DNA of 8,377 bases, taken from contig CAMZCW010000094.1 in assembly GCA_947305045.1 (NCBI GenBank), positions 1 through 8,377 on the forward strand, in the 5' to 3' direction. Position numbers and translations under genes: made by a program. Under the pieces are notes generated by a model. That model was not told where the DNA came from and searched no databases. It was given only the letters and a program-made list of their open reading frames with translations. Positions 1-5,551 of this stretch are shown piece by piece (the first letter of the stretch is position 1; every line of letters begins with the position of its first letter). This DNA is from an uncultured Bacteroidales bacterium (lineage in GTDB: Bacteria; Bacteroidota; Bacteroidia; Bacteroidales; UBA932).

Positions 1-602
1 TGGCAGGGGAGATTGCAGGAAGCCTGGGCGTAAGCATCAGTTATGTCCCCACCTCATGGCCAACCTTGTCAGCAGATGTCCAGAAAGCGGAACTGTTTGA
101 CTTCGCCATCGGCGGAATCACAATCACGGATGTTCGGCAGGAGACCATGGACATGTCCGAAGGTTACCTTTGCAACGGTAAGACCATCCTCTGCCGGAGG
201 GAAGATGCGTCAAAATACAAGACGCTCAAAGACCTCAATAAACCGGATGTCCGGGTGATGGTCAATCCGGGAGGCCTCAACGAGACGTTCGCCCGGGAGA
301 ATCTTCCCCTGTGTACTCTAATTGTTTATGGGAAGAATGAGGATATCCCAGACCAAATAGCAGAGGGGGAGGCCGATGTGATGATTACAGAAATCACGGA
401 GGCTCCTTGGTACGTCAATAACGATACCAGGCTCTCGGCCCCGCTTCTGGACCAGCCTTTCAGCAGAGGGCAGATAGGCGTCCTGATGCGGAAAGGGCAG
501 GATGATCTTCTGGAGAAGGTTAACGAGATAATCCGGGAAATGAAATCAAATGGAAAGCTCAAGGGCCTTCATGACAAATATGGCCTGATTTACGGATATT
601 GA
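1..602 (+). CDS. Cyclohexadienyl dehydratase-like periplasmic binding-fold protein, 5' end outside window
   Basis: The frame is open from base 3 (199 codons visible), so the signal peptide and first lobe start lie upstream of the window. The fold is the type 2 periplasmic binding fold (SBP_bac_3). The segments YVPTSWPTL, GKTI and VNPGGLNETFARENL closely resemble my recollection of Pseudomonas PheC, which converts prephenate or arogenate to phenylpyruvate or phenylalanine in the periplasm. The Asn of GGLNE (279-281) and the Glu of ITEITEA (399-401) line up with residues described as active-site residues in PheC. This supports the enzyme over a plain amino-acid binding protein, but those proteins share the fold and I cannot align them here. 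The stop codon directly precedes the next reading frame, so the two genes may be cotranscribed. Family call is firm; the dehydratase activity is inference. Confidence 0.75.
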   Translation, partial: AGEIAGSLGVSISYVPTSWPTLSADVQKAELFDFAIGGITITDVRQETMDMSEGYLCNGKTILCRREDASKYKTLKDLNKPDVRVMVNPGGLNETFARENLPLCTLIVYGKNEDIPDQIAEGEADVMITEITEAPWYVNNDTRLSAPLLDQPFSRGQIGVLMRKGQDDLLEKVNEIIREMKSNGKLKGLHDKYGLIYGY

Positions 603-662
603 TTGCGACCCGTGAATTCTCGCATAAACACCATAAAAACACAGACTCTCAATACACGAGTT

Positions 663-1508
663 ATGCAACACTGCGAATCTATTAACCTGGACGAATACCG
701 GCAGTCAGGAGAAGGGGGGACCGCCATTACCTATAAGCACAACAGCCGCAATTCCCTTGCAAAGCTCTACAAGAGCGGTTTTGAGGCCGATATGGCCATT
801 GAAGAGTTTAAGGTGGCGCAGGCCGTTTATGACCTGGGTATCCCTACCCCTAAACCCTACAGGCTTGTCACGGACGGCGAGCGCCTAGGAGCAGAGTACG
901 AGTTCATCTCCGGGAAGCGTTCTTTTGCCCGCATCTTGTCTCAGGAGCCGGAGAAGATGCCTGAGCTCGTCGAGGCCTTTGCCAAGGCCGCCATGGAGCT
1001 GCACGCCACAGCTGCCGACACTGACAGAATCCCCGCTATCAGGGAAGTGCTGCACTCGTTCTATCTCTGCAGCGATGCCGTGACATCGGAGTACAGGAAG
1101 CGCGCCTTGGCTTTCCTTGACAAGATTCAGGAGCCCTCCACCTGTGTCCATGGAGACTTCCACATAGGCAATATCATCACGGACGGGAATCATACGCTAT
1201 GGATTGATATCGGCGAGTTCGGCTATGGAGCTCCCGAGTGGGACCTGGGCTGGTTCTGGACCATCACTCACAATTTAGGAGATAATCGGGCCGATTTCCT
1301 TCTGCATCTTACCCAGGAGACCCTGGTCTCATTCTGGGACGCTTTTCTTCCGGCTTACCTGGGGACGAGCGCCCCGACAGCACTTCGCGAGTACACACGT
1401 AAGATACTGGCTTATTATGCTGTGAGGGTTCCCTTTATGTTCAACCTTGTCCATCATGACAAGTTCCCCGAAGAAGGGTGTAAGTCTCTTATCGGGCTGA
1501 TTCCATAA
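663..1508 (+). CDS. APH-superfamily phosphotransferase (TIGR02172-like)
   Basis: This 281-residue protein has the aminoglycoside/choline kinase fold. A glycine-rich loop QSGEGGTAITYKH is at residues 14-26 and a likely ATP-binding Lys34 is in LAKLYK. The catalytic loop HGDFHIGN is at residues 163-170 (Asp165 the base, Asn170 a metal ligand) and the metal-binding Asp182 is in WIDIGEF. The SGEG start and the IDIGEFGYG-x-PEWDLG ending match the TIGR02172 group, found in Fibrobacter and Bacteroidota, better than true resistance enzymes. The substrate is unknown, and antibiotic resistance should not be assumed. I chose ATG 663. The frame stays open back to a TTG at 603, right after the preceding stop, but the extra 20 residues (rich in Thr, Asn, Arg) do not look like this family. 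No Shine-Dalgarno is visible. A terminator follows. Confidence 0.8.
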   Translation: MQHCESINLDEYRQSGEGGTAITYKHNSRNSLAKLYKSGFEADMAIEEFKVAQAVYDLGIPTPKPYRLVTDGERLGAEYEFISGKRSFARILSQEPEKMPELVEAFAKAAMELHATAADTDRIPAIREVLHSFYLCSDAVTSEYRKRALAFLDKIQEPSTCVHGDFHIGNIITDGNHTLWIDIGEFGYGAPEWDLGWFWTITHNLGDNRADFLLHLTQETLVSFWDAFLPAYLGTSAPTALREYTRKILAYYAVRVPFMFNLVHHDKFPEEGCKSLIGLIP

Positions 1509-1558
1509 TGGTTATCCGTTTTATTAAGGCAGTGGTTCTGCAAACCAGTGACACGGCG

Positions 1559-1587
1559 GAGCCAGGCTTTCTGTGCTCAGTTTTTTT
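1559..1587 (+). terminator. Intrinsic terminator after the phosphotransferase gene
   Basis: GAGC-CAG pairs with CTG-(T)-GCTC across a GCTTT loop, giving a 7-bp stem with one bulged T. The tract AGTTTTTTT follows at once (T run 1581-1587). It lies 51 bases after the stop of the phosphotransferase gene and separates it from yqeY. Confidence 0.7.
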
Positions 1588-1732
1588 ATAGTGTCAGTGT
1601 CTGGCTTTCTCCCGGGGCGAGCAGTCGTGTCTTACCCCGGACTGGTTCATGGATGAGATTGCAGCAGAAGTAAAGAAAATGGTTAAAAATATCGACCAAG
1701 TCCTCCAGGCTTATAATTCGGCCAAAGAATCG

Positions 1733-1740
1733 TATATTTG
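1733..1740 (+). promoter_or_regulatory. Bacteroidota-type -7 box for yqeY
   Basis: TATATTTG is an exact match to the Bacteroidota -7 consensus TAnnTTTG and lies 27 bases before the yqeY ATG. That would give a leader of roughly 20 bases. I see no convincing TTG -33 box at the expected spacing, so the call rests on the -7 box and its position. Confidence 0.6.
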
Positions 1741-1767
1741 TGTACCCGAAACAAAAGAACACGCAAT

Positions 1768-2217
1768 ATGAACCTCGAACAGCAAATCCAAGAAGACATC
1801 AAGGCCGCCATGAAGGCCAAAGATACCGTAGCCATGAACGCCGTACGCGCCATCAAAGGCGAAATCCTTCTCTTCAAGACCAGCGAAGGGGGAGCGAAGG
1901 AAGTCACCGACGGCGACATCCTCAAGATGATTCAGAAACTCGTGAAGCAGCGCAAGGAAGCCGCCGAGCAGTACGTTGCCGCTGGCCGTCAGGAACTGGC
2001 CGACAACGAGCTGGCCGAAGCCGCCGTCATGGAGAAATACCTCCCCAAGCAGCTTTCCGAGGCCGAAGTGGAAGCCAAGATCAAGGAAATCATCGCCCAG
2101 GTGGGCGCCTCCTCGGTCAAAGACATGGGCAAGGTGATGGGCGCCGCCAATAAAGCCCTTGCCGGTCTCTCCGACGGCCGCACCATCTCCACCATCGTCA
2201 AGAAACTCCTGAGCTAG
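1768..2217 (+). CDS. yqeY: GatB/YqeY domain protein
   Basis: The protein has 149 residues, the usual length for stand-alone YqeY. It begins MNLEQQIQEDIKAAMKAKD and carries the family hallmarks: MNAVRAIKGEI, the Gln/Lys-rich helix QKLVKQRKEAAEQY, the strongly conserved EKYLPKQLSE, and the helical tail DMGKVMGAANKAL followed by DGRTISTIVKKLL. The domain resembles the tRNA-binding tail domain of the GatB subunit of tRNA amidotransferase. The free-standing protein has been thought to act near tRNA or aminoacylation, but its exact job is not established. The start at ATG 1768 gives the standard N-terminus; the frame could extend to GTG 1738, but that lies inside the -7 box. The stop is one base from the start codon of the Smr remnant, so ribosomes could pass directly into it. 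Confidence 0.93.
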   Translation: MNLEQQIQEDIKAAMKAKDTVAMNAVRAIKGEILLFKTSEGGAKEVTDGDILKMIQKLVKQRKEAAEQYVAAGRQELADNELAEAAVMEKYLPKQLSEAEVEAKIKEIIAQVGASSVKDMGKVMGAANKALAGLSDGRTISTIVKKLLS

Positions 2218-2218
2218 C

Positions 2219-2380
2219 TTGAGACTCACCGACCTCAAAGACCTCCGCATCATCTTCATCCACGGAGTGGGGGACGGCACCCTTGCCTCAGCCATCAGCA
2301 AGGAATTGGACGAAGTCTTCGCCCTTTCCTGCACCTACACCTCTGATCCAATGGGCATCACCAACGTCACCATCAGGTAG
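2219..2380 (+). pseudogene. Internally deleted Smr mini-gene, a 53-codon remnant of a paralogue of the gene at 7682-8317
   Basis: TTG 2219 opens a 53-codon frame ending at TAG 2378-2380. Its first ten codons (LRLTDLKDLR) match the start of the full Smr gene, including 25 identical bases (2224-2248 against 7687-7711). Its last 43 codons match that gene's C-terminus, with 35 of 43 residues the same and HGVGDG intact. The intervening 474 bases of the full gene (7712-8185, 158 codons) are absent, so the frame is kept. CCGC-type sequence at both edges could have guided a short-homology deletion. The peptide would hold only the second half of the Smr fold and lacks the DLHIE segment, so normal function is unlikely. 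It starts one base after the yqeY stop, so it could still be translated by coupling. Pseudogene is the likeliest call; a retained micropeptide is possible. Confidence 0.85.
2224..2248 (+). repeat. 25-base direct repeat shared with 7687-7711
   Basis: The 25 bases that begin ACTCACCGAC and end AGACCTCCGC occur without a mismatch at both places, about 5.46 kb apart in the same orientation. They encode LTDLKDLR, near the N-terminus of both the Smr mini-gene and the full gene. A second matching block follows in the C-terminal parts (2249-2380 against 8186-8317). This is duplication of a gene, not a mobile repeat. Confidence 0.9.
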
Positions 2381-2413
2381 CGCACACACTGTATTATAGA
2401 GTTAACCTAAACT

Positions 2414-3532
2414 ATGAAAACTGGATTCAACAAACATGATATCGCACGCGACGCGTGCCAGCTCTTTGGCGCCCAGGCGCATCAGGGCTATGACTGGTGG
2501 TGGCATTCTTTCACCGGATATGATGCTGAGACAGGTGCAGCCAAACCTTTCTTCATTGAGTTTTTCCTCTGTAATCCGGCTCTAGGCGCTGATGAGCCTG
2601 TCTTCGGCCAGATTCCCGGTAAGCCTCAGAAGCCTTCCTACCTGATGGTCAAGGCCGGTGCCTGGGGTGGGGATGCCGCGCAGTTGCACCGGTTCTGGGG
2701 CTGGAAGAAAATCAAGGTAGATTGGGGCGTGCCCTTCAGCGTAGAGGCCGATGACTGTTTCCTCACTGAGGACAGCACCCACGGTCATATCCTGGTGACG
2801 GATGCCGCATCGCATCCCGAGTGGATGTGCCAAGACGGAGAGATGTCCTGGAACCTCAAGATCCGCAAGATAACGGCGTTCAACGTAGGTTTCGGGGCCG
2901 ATGAGGTCTTCCGTAAGGCCGAAGCCTTCGAGATGTTCTGGCATGCCGAGGGAATGAAGTCAGAATTCGAAGGAGAGGTCATTTGGAATGGACGTCGTTA
3001 CGTGGTTCGCCCCGAGGACTGCTACGGCTATGCCGATAAAAACTGGGGAAAGGATTTCACCAGCCCCTGGGTGTGGCTTTCTTCCAACAACCTCACCAGT
3101 GAGATAACTGGGAAGAAACTCAAAGACTGCGTATTCGATATCGGTGGCGGGAGGCCCAAAGTTGGCCCGATCGCACTTCCACGCAAGCTCTTGTCGGCCT
3201 TCTGGTACGAAGGAAAGCCTTACGAGTTCAACTTCTCCAAGGCCTGGACTGGCGTGCATACAGAGTTTGACTGCAAGGAGACGGATACGCAAATTATCTG
3301 GCACGTGGAGCAGCGTAGCACATCGGGACGGATGATAACAGATATTACCTGCGAAAAGAAGGACATGCTCCTGGTTAATTATGAATCTCCGGATGGAGCC
3401 AAGCGTCACACCCGCCTTTGGAATGGAGGCAATGGTATCGGCACGCTCCAGCTTTTTGATATCCACGGCCATCTGGTAGACCGTATTCACGCCGAGAATA
3501 TCGGCTGCGAATACGGTGAATACAACAAATAA
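2414..3532 (+). CDS. Tocopherol cyclase-like family protein
   Basis: The 372-residue soluble protein has no signal peptide or membrane segment. Aromatic-rich motifs fit the tocopherol cyclase-like family (Pfam Tocopherol_cycl). At the N-terminus GYDWWWHSFTGYD precedes a strand rich in acidic and aromatic residues. In the second half GYADKNWGKDFTSPWVWLSSNN (residues 205-226) matches the family pattern G-Y-x-x-x-(D/N)-W-G-x-x-(F)...W-x-W-x-x-x-N. The fold is expected to be two lipocalin-like beta barrels. Plant VTE1 closes the chromanol ring of vitamin E, but bacterial relatives in anaerobes have no assigned substrate, so a lipid- or isoprenoid-binding role is only inference. It begins at ATG 2414, 33 bases after the Smr remnant. 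A poor -7-like TATTATAG at 2392-2399 could serve it; otherwise it is read through from yqeY. Family call comes from recognised motifs, not a search. Confidence 0.72.
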   Translation: MKTGFNKHDIARDACQLFGAQAHQGYDWWWHSFTGYDAETGAAKPFFIEFFLCNPALGADEPVFGQIPGKPQKPSYLMVKAGAWGGDAAQLHRFWGWKKIKVDWGVPFSVEADDCFLTEDSTHGHILVTDAASHPEWMCQDGEMSWNLKIRKITAFNVGFGADEVFRKAEAFEMFWHAEGMKSEFEGEVIWNGRRYVVRPEDCYGYADKNWGKDFTSPWVWLSSNNLTSEITGKKLKDCVFDIGGGRPKVGPIALPRKLLSAFWYEGKPYEFNFSKAWTGVHTEFDCKETDTQIIWHVEQRSTSGRMITDITCEKKDMLLVNYESPDGAKRHTRLWNGGNGIGTLQLFDIHGHLVDRIHAENIGCEYGEYNK

Positions 3533-3549
3533 CAATTCGCTCCGCCCGA

Positions 3550-3569
3550 CTTGGCGGCAAACCGCCAAG
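3550..3569 (+). terminator. Perfect 8-bp hairpin behind the tocopherol cyclase-like gene
   Basis: CTTGGCGG-CAAA-CCGCCAAG starts 17 bases after the stop codon. No T tract follows, so it may protect the 3' end or act as a weak terminator rather than a standard intrinsic terminator. A second stem (3573-3598: GTC-T-CCGCT / AGCGG-GAC, loop ATAACCGAA) stands directly beside it. Confidence 0.5.
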
Positions 3570-3572
3570 CCC

Positions 3573-3598
3573 GTCTCCGCTATAACCGAAAGCGGGAC
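3573..3598 (+). other. Second hairpin in the same gap
   Basis: GTC and CCGCT (with a T bulge between) pair with AGCGG and GAC, 8 bp in all, around a 9-base loop. GC-rich sequence containing the palindrome TGGCGCCA follows up to about 3628. Together with the neighbouring perfect hairpin it makes a compact two- or three-stem cluster of unknown role. Confidence 0.4.
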
Positions 3599-3668
3599 CG
3601 CTGGCGCCAAAGCACCAACGGACCCGCCTTGTCTTGTCTATATACAGTTAGCGGAATTGTACCGCGCG

Positions 3669-3701
3669 CGAGAAGTAGACACGAAAAATATAAGCTTCTC
3701 G
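3669..3701 (+). promoter_or_regulatory. Inverted repeat upstream of the DUF1653-dtd promoter
   Basis: CGAGAAG (3669-3675) and CTTCTCG (3695-3701) form a perfect 7-bp inverted repeat with a 19-base AT-rich centre. The right arm ends 11 bases before the -7 box at 3713, so the element covers the region where the -33 box would lie. An operator is possible, but no regulator gene is nearby. Confidence 0.35.
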
Positions 3702-3712
3702 GGAAAAAAATG

Positions 3713-3720
3713 TAATTTTG
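3713..3720 (+). promoter_or_regulatory. Bacteroidota-type -7 box for the DUF1653-dtd gene cluster
   Basis: TAATTTTG matches TAnnTTTG exactly and lies 34 bases before the ATG at 3755. No TTG is found 19-21 bases upstream. The position before a run of closely packed genes supports it as the cluster promoter. Confidence 0.6.
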
Positions 3721-3754
3721 TGATTGATATAGAAACTGATTTAACCACCTTGTA

Positions 3755-4123
3755 ATGGACCAATACTATCGCCATTTCCGTAACGGAAAGTTATATCGCA
3801 TCATTGAGACTGCCACCATCGAATCTACGGAGGAAGATGCCGTGGTTTATGAGGCCATGTACGATGACCATCGTATATGGATTCGGCCCAAAAGCAATTT
3901 CTTCGAAGAAGTCTCCTATGAGGGAAAGATGGTTCCCCGTTTCCAGCCCGTTCCCCATGAAGAGATTCAAGATGAACTTGACCAGGAGTTTAATAAAGGA
4001 TTTGAGGAAATTAAAGCCCTCCACAAGCAGATGATGGACGAGATTCATGAGCTACGCGACAGCCTCCGAGAATTCGTGGACTCAATCCGTTATCCTTCTG
4101 ATGACGAAAACGAGGAGAAATAA
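3755..4123 (+). CDS. DUF1653 domain protein with coiled-coil tail
   Basis: Residues 4-64 form a DUF1653 domain: [16 protein letters not shown], then the acidic-to-hydrophobic step [28 protein letters not shown] and the closing GKMVPRF. This is a small all-beta domain of unknown function, often found alone in about 70-80 residues. Here a further 55-60 residues follow, highly charged and predicted helical ([20 protein letters not shown] onward), with heptad-like spacing that suggests a coiled coil, and ending in an acidic DDENEE tail. It is the first gene of the cluster. Its stop is 7 bases before dtd, so the two are probably cotranscribed. Family recognition is firm; function is unknown. Confidence 0.82.
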   Translation: MDQYYRHFRNGKLYRIIETATIESTEEDAVVYEAMYDDHRIWIRPKSNFFEEVSYEGKMVPRFQPVPHEEIQDELDQEFNKGFEEIKALHKQMMDEIHELRDSLREFVDSIRYPSDDENEEK

Positions 4124-4130
4124 TTATAGT

Positions 4131-4583
4131 ATGCGTGCAGTAATTCAACGAGTATCCTCTGCTTCCGTCACCATTGACGGTCGCGTTAAATCGTCTATTG
4201 GCCCCGGTCTGCTGATTCTTCTTGGCATCGGCCAGGAGGACGGGCAGGAGGACATGGACTGGCTGGTTAAGAAGATTGCCGGGCTCCGGATATTCAATGA
4301 CGATGCGGGTGTAATGAACCGTAGCGTAGTGGATGTGGGTGGTGAGGCTTTGGTCGTGAGTCAGTTTACGCTTATGGCGTCCACCAAGAAAGGGAATCGG
4401 CCGTCTTATATCCATGCCGCCGGTCACGAACTGGCTGTTCCGCTCTATGAACAGTTCTGTGCGGCCATGTCCGCCGCCATCGGCAGTCCGGTAGGCACCG
4501 GCGAATTCGGTGCAGACATGAAAGTAGCCCTGGTGAACGACGGTCCGGTGACCATTTGTATCGACACGAAAAACAAGGAATAG
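4131..4583 (+). CDS. dtd: D-aminoacyl-tRNA deacylase
   Basis: The enzyme removes D-amino acids (and mischarged glycine) from tRNA in the cytoplasm, releasing free tRNA. At 150 residues it has the standard DTD length. It begins [17 protein letters not shown], carries the active-site strand SQFTLMA at residues 77-83 (Thr80) and the cross-subunit NDGPVT at 136-141, whose Gly-Pro pair gives the chirality filter. [13 protein letters not shown] and KKGNRPSY are further family segments. The start ATG 4131 was chosen over an upstream in-frame ATG at 4047 because the latter would overlap the DUF1653 gene and add a tail not found in the family. The stop is one base before the carbonic anhydrase ATG, which points to translational coupling. 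Confidence 0.96.
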   Translation: MRAVIQRVSSASVTIDGRVKSSIGPGLLILLGIGQEDGQEDMDWLVKKIAGLRIFNDDAGVMNRSVVDVGGEALVVSQFTLMASTKKGNRPSYIHAAGHELAVPLYEQFCAAMSAAIGSPVGTGEFGADMKVALVNDGPVTICIDTKNKE

Positions 4584-4584
4584 A

Positions 4585-5124
4585 ATGAGCAATATTGACA
4601 AAATCCTCGCGTACAACCGCGAATATGTAGCCTCCAAGGGCTATGAGAAGCATTTGACGGACAAGTATCCGGACAAGAAGCTGGCCGTGCTCAGCTGCAT
4701 GGATACGCGGCTTTCCGTGCTGCTGCAGGAAGCCCTTGGGCTCAAGAATGGCGATGCCAAGATTATCAAGAATGCCGGAGCTATCATCCCTTCGCCCTGG
4801 GATTCGGCCATGCGGAGCCTTATTGTGGCGGTGTACGAACTGGGCGTTACGGAGATTATGGTGGTTGCCCACACCACCTGCGGCGCCTGCCATATGAGCT
4901 TCGACCATTTCAAGGAGGAAATGCTGCATCGCGGAATCCCTGCCGCTGAACTTGAACGTTCCGATGTAGATTTGAATGTCTGGCTGGAAGGCTTCCATGA
5001 CACGGAGAAATCCGTCAGGAACACTGTCTCCACCATCGTGAACCATCCGCTGATTCCATCGGATGTGACAGTACGCGGCTTTATCATCGAATCGGCCACC
5101 GGAGAATTGACAGAAGTAAAGTAA
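4585..5124 (+). CDS. Beta-class carbonic anhydrase
   Basis: The enzyme interconverts CO2 and bicarbonate in the cytoplasm, using zinc. The motif C-x-D-x-R occurs as SCMDTRL (Cys38, Asp40, Arg42) and H-x-x-C as HTTCGAC (His96, Cys99), so both Cys and the His zinc ligands and the Asp/Arg dyad are present. The 179-residue length and the closing VRGFIIESATGELTEV resemble the short beta enzymes of the Mycobacterium Rv1284 and methanogen Cab type rather than CynT or plant enzymes. NAGAIIPSPWDSAMRSL is the usual segment after the first ligand. It lies one base after dtd and two bases before the next gene, so it is part of the same transcript. It may supply bicarbonate for carboxylations in a CO2-dependent gut anaerobe (inference). 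Confidence 0.93.
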   Translation: MSNIDKILAYNREYVASKGYEKHLTDKYPDKKLAVLSCMDTRLSVLLQEALGLKNGDAKIIKNAGAIIPSPWDSAMRSLIVAVYELGVTEIMVVAHTTCGACHMSFDHFKEEMLHRGIPAAELERSDVDLNVWLEGFHDTEKSVRNTVSTIVNHPLIPSDVTVRGFIIESATGELTEVK

Positions 5125-5126
5125 TC

Positions 5127-5507
5127 ATGGAAACACGTAAGCACCTCGCCGCAGAGAAGAAGCGACAAAACACTCACAACTGCGCCCAGAGCGTGGTTTG
5201 CACCTATTGTGATCTGGTGGGACTGGACGAGCAGACCTCACTGGACATTGCTGGTGCCTACGGGACCGGCATGGGAAACATGCAAGGGACTTGCGGTGCG
5301 CTGGTAGGGGCCGGGATGATTGTAGGCCTCGCTACCAAGGACAGGATCAAGTCCCGCGCCCGCATGAAAGAAATGATGGAGAAGTTCCAAGCGCGTAATG
5401 GCGCCACTCAGTGCCGCCTGCTGAAAGGCATCGGCACGGGTAAACCGCTCCGCGACTGCCCGGACTGCGTGGCCGATGCCTCTGAGTTTTTGGAGGAGTA
5501 TTTGTGA
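5127..5507 (+). CDS. C_GCAxxG_C_C family protein
   Basis: The 126-residue protein has the cysteine pattern of the C_GCAxxG_C_C family (TIGR01909). NCAQSV holds Cys19, GTCGALVGAGMIVGL holds Cys56 followed by G-A-x-x-G, TQCRLL holds Cys96, and DCPDCVADASEFLEE holds Cys111 and Cys114. Cys25 and Cys28 form an extra C-x-x-C. The glycine-rich helix GAYGTGMGNMQGTCGALVG is typical. Such proteins are suspected redox or metal/Fe-S proteins, but no biochemical role is fixed. No signal peptide is seen, so it is cytoplasmic. ATG 5127 is two bases after the carbonic anhydrase stop, so the genes are probably translated from one message. Confidence 0.88.
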   Translation: METRKHLAAEKKRQNTHNCAQSVVCTYCDLVGLDEQTSLDIAGAYGTGMGNMQGTCGALVGAGMIVGLATKDRIKSRARMKEMMEKFQARNGATQCRLLKGIGTGKPLRDCPDCVADASEFLEEYL

Positions 5508-5545
5508 AGCGGATAGGAGTCATGTTGCTCATACTGGCGGGTTAA
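5504..5545 (+). other. Thirteen-codon frame resembling a lipoprotein signal start
   Basis: GTG 5504 overlaps the preceding TGA stop as GTGA and encodes VKRIGVMLLILAG followed by TAA. The Lys-Arg start, hydrophobic stretch and LAG ending look like a lipoprotein signal peptide that lacks its cysteine and everything after it. It is in the same frame as the polymerase gene and ends six bases before that gene's start. It could be the stub of a deleted lipoprotein gene, a coupling leader, or chance. Confidence 0.3.
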
Positions 5546-5551
5546 AAGACT

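Noticed and set aside
1524..1556. Resemblance to a tRNA-Cys anticodon arm (AAGGCAGTGGTTCTGCAAACC)
   Set aside because: The GCA anticodon-like loop is present, but a proper 7-base loop does not give a paired stem, and there is no T arm, D arm or acceptor stem around it. A tRNA remnant or chance.
1612..1640. CCGGGG / CCCCGG inverted repeat after the terminator
   Set aside because: Only six pairs around a 17-base loop with no T tract; not distinguishable from chance.
1649..1771. A 40-codon frame (MDEIAAEVKKMVKNIDQVLQ onward) overlapping the yqeY start as ATGA
   Set aside because: The residue content looks plausible and the frame is open back to 1592, but the yqeY -7 box lies inside it and I recognise no family. 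It may be a fragment of a lost gene; not supported as a real CDS.
3516..3755. A 79-codon plus-strand frame between the tocopherol cyclase-like gene and the DUF1653 gene
   Set aside because: It overlaps the end of the preceding gene, passes through two hairpins, the inverted repeat and a promoter, and shows no protein family features.
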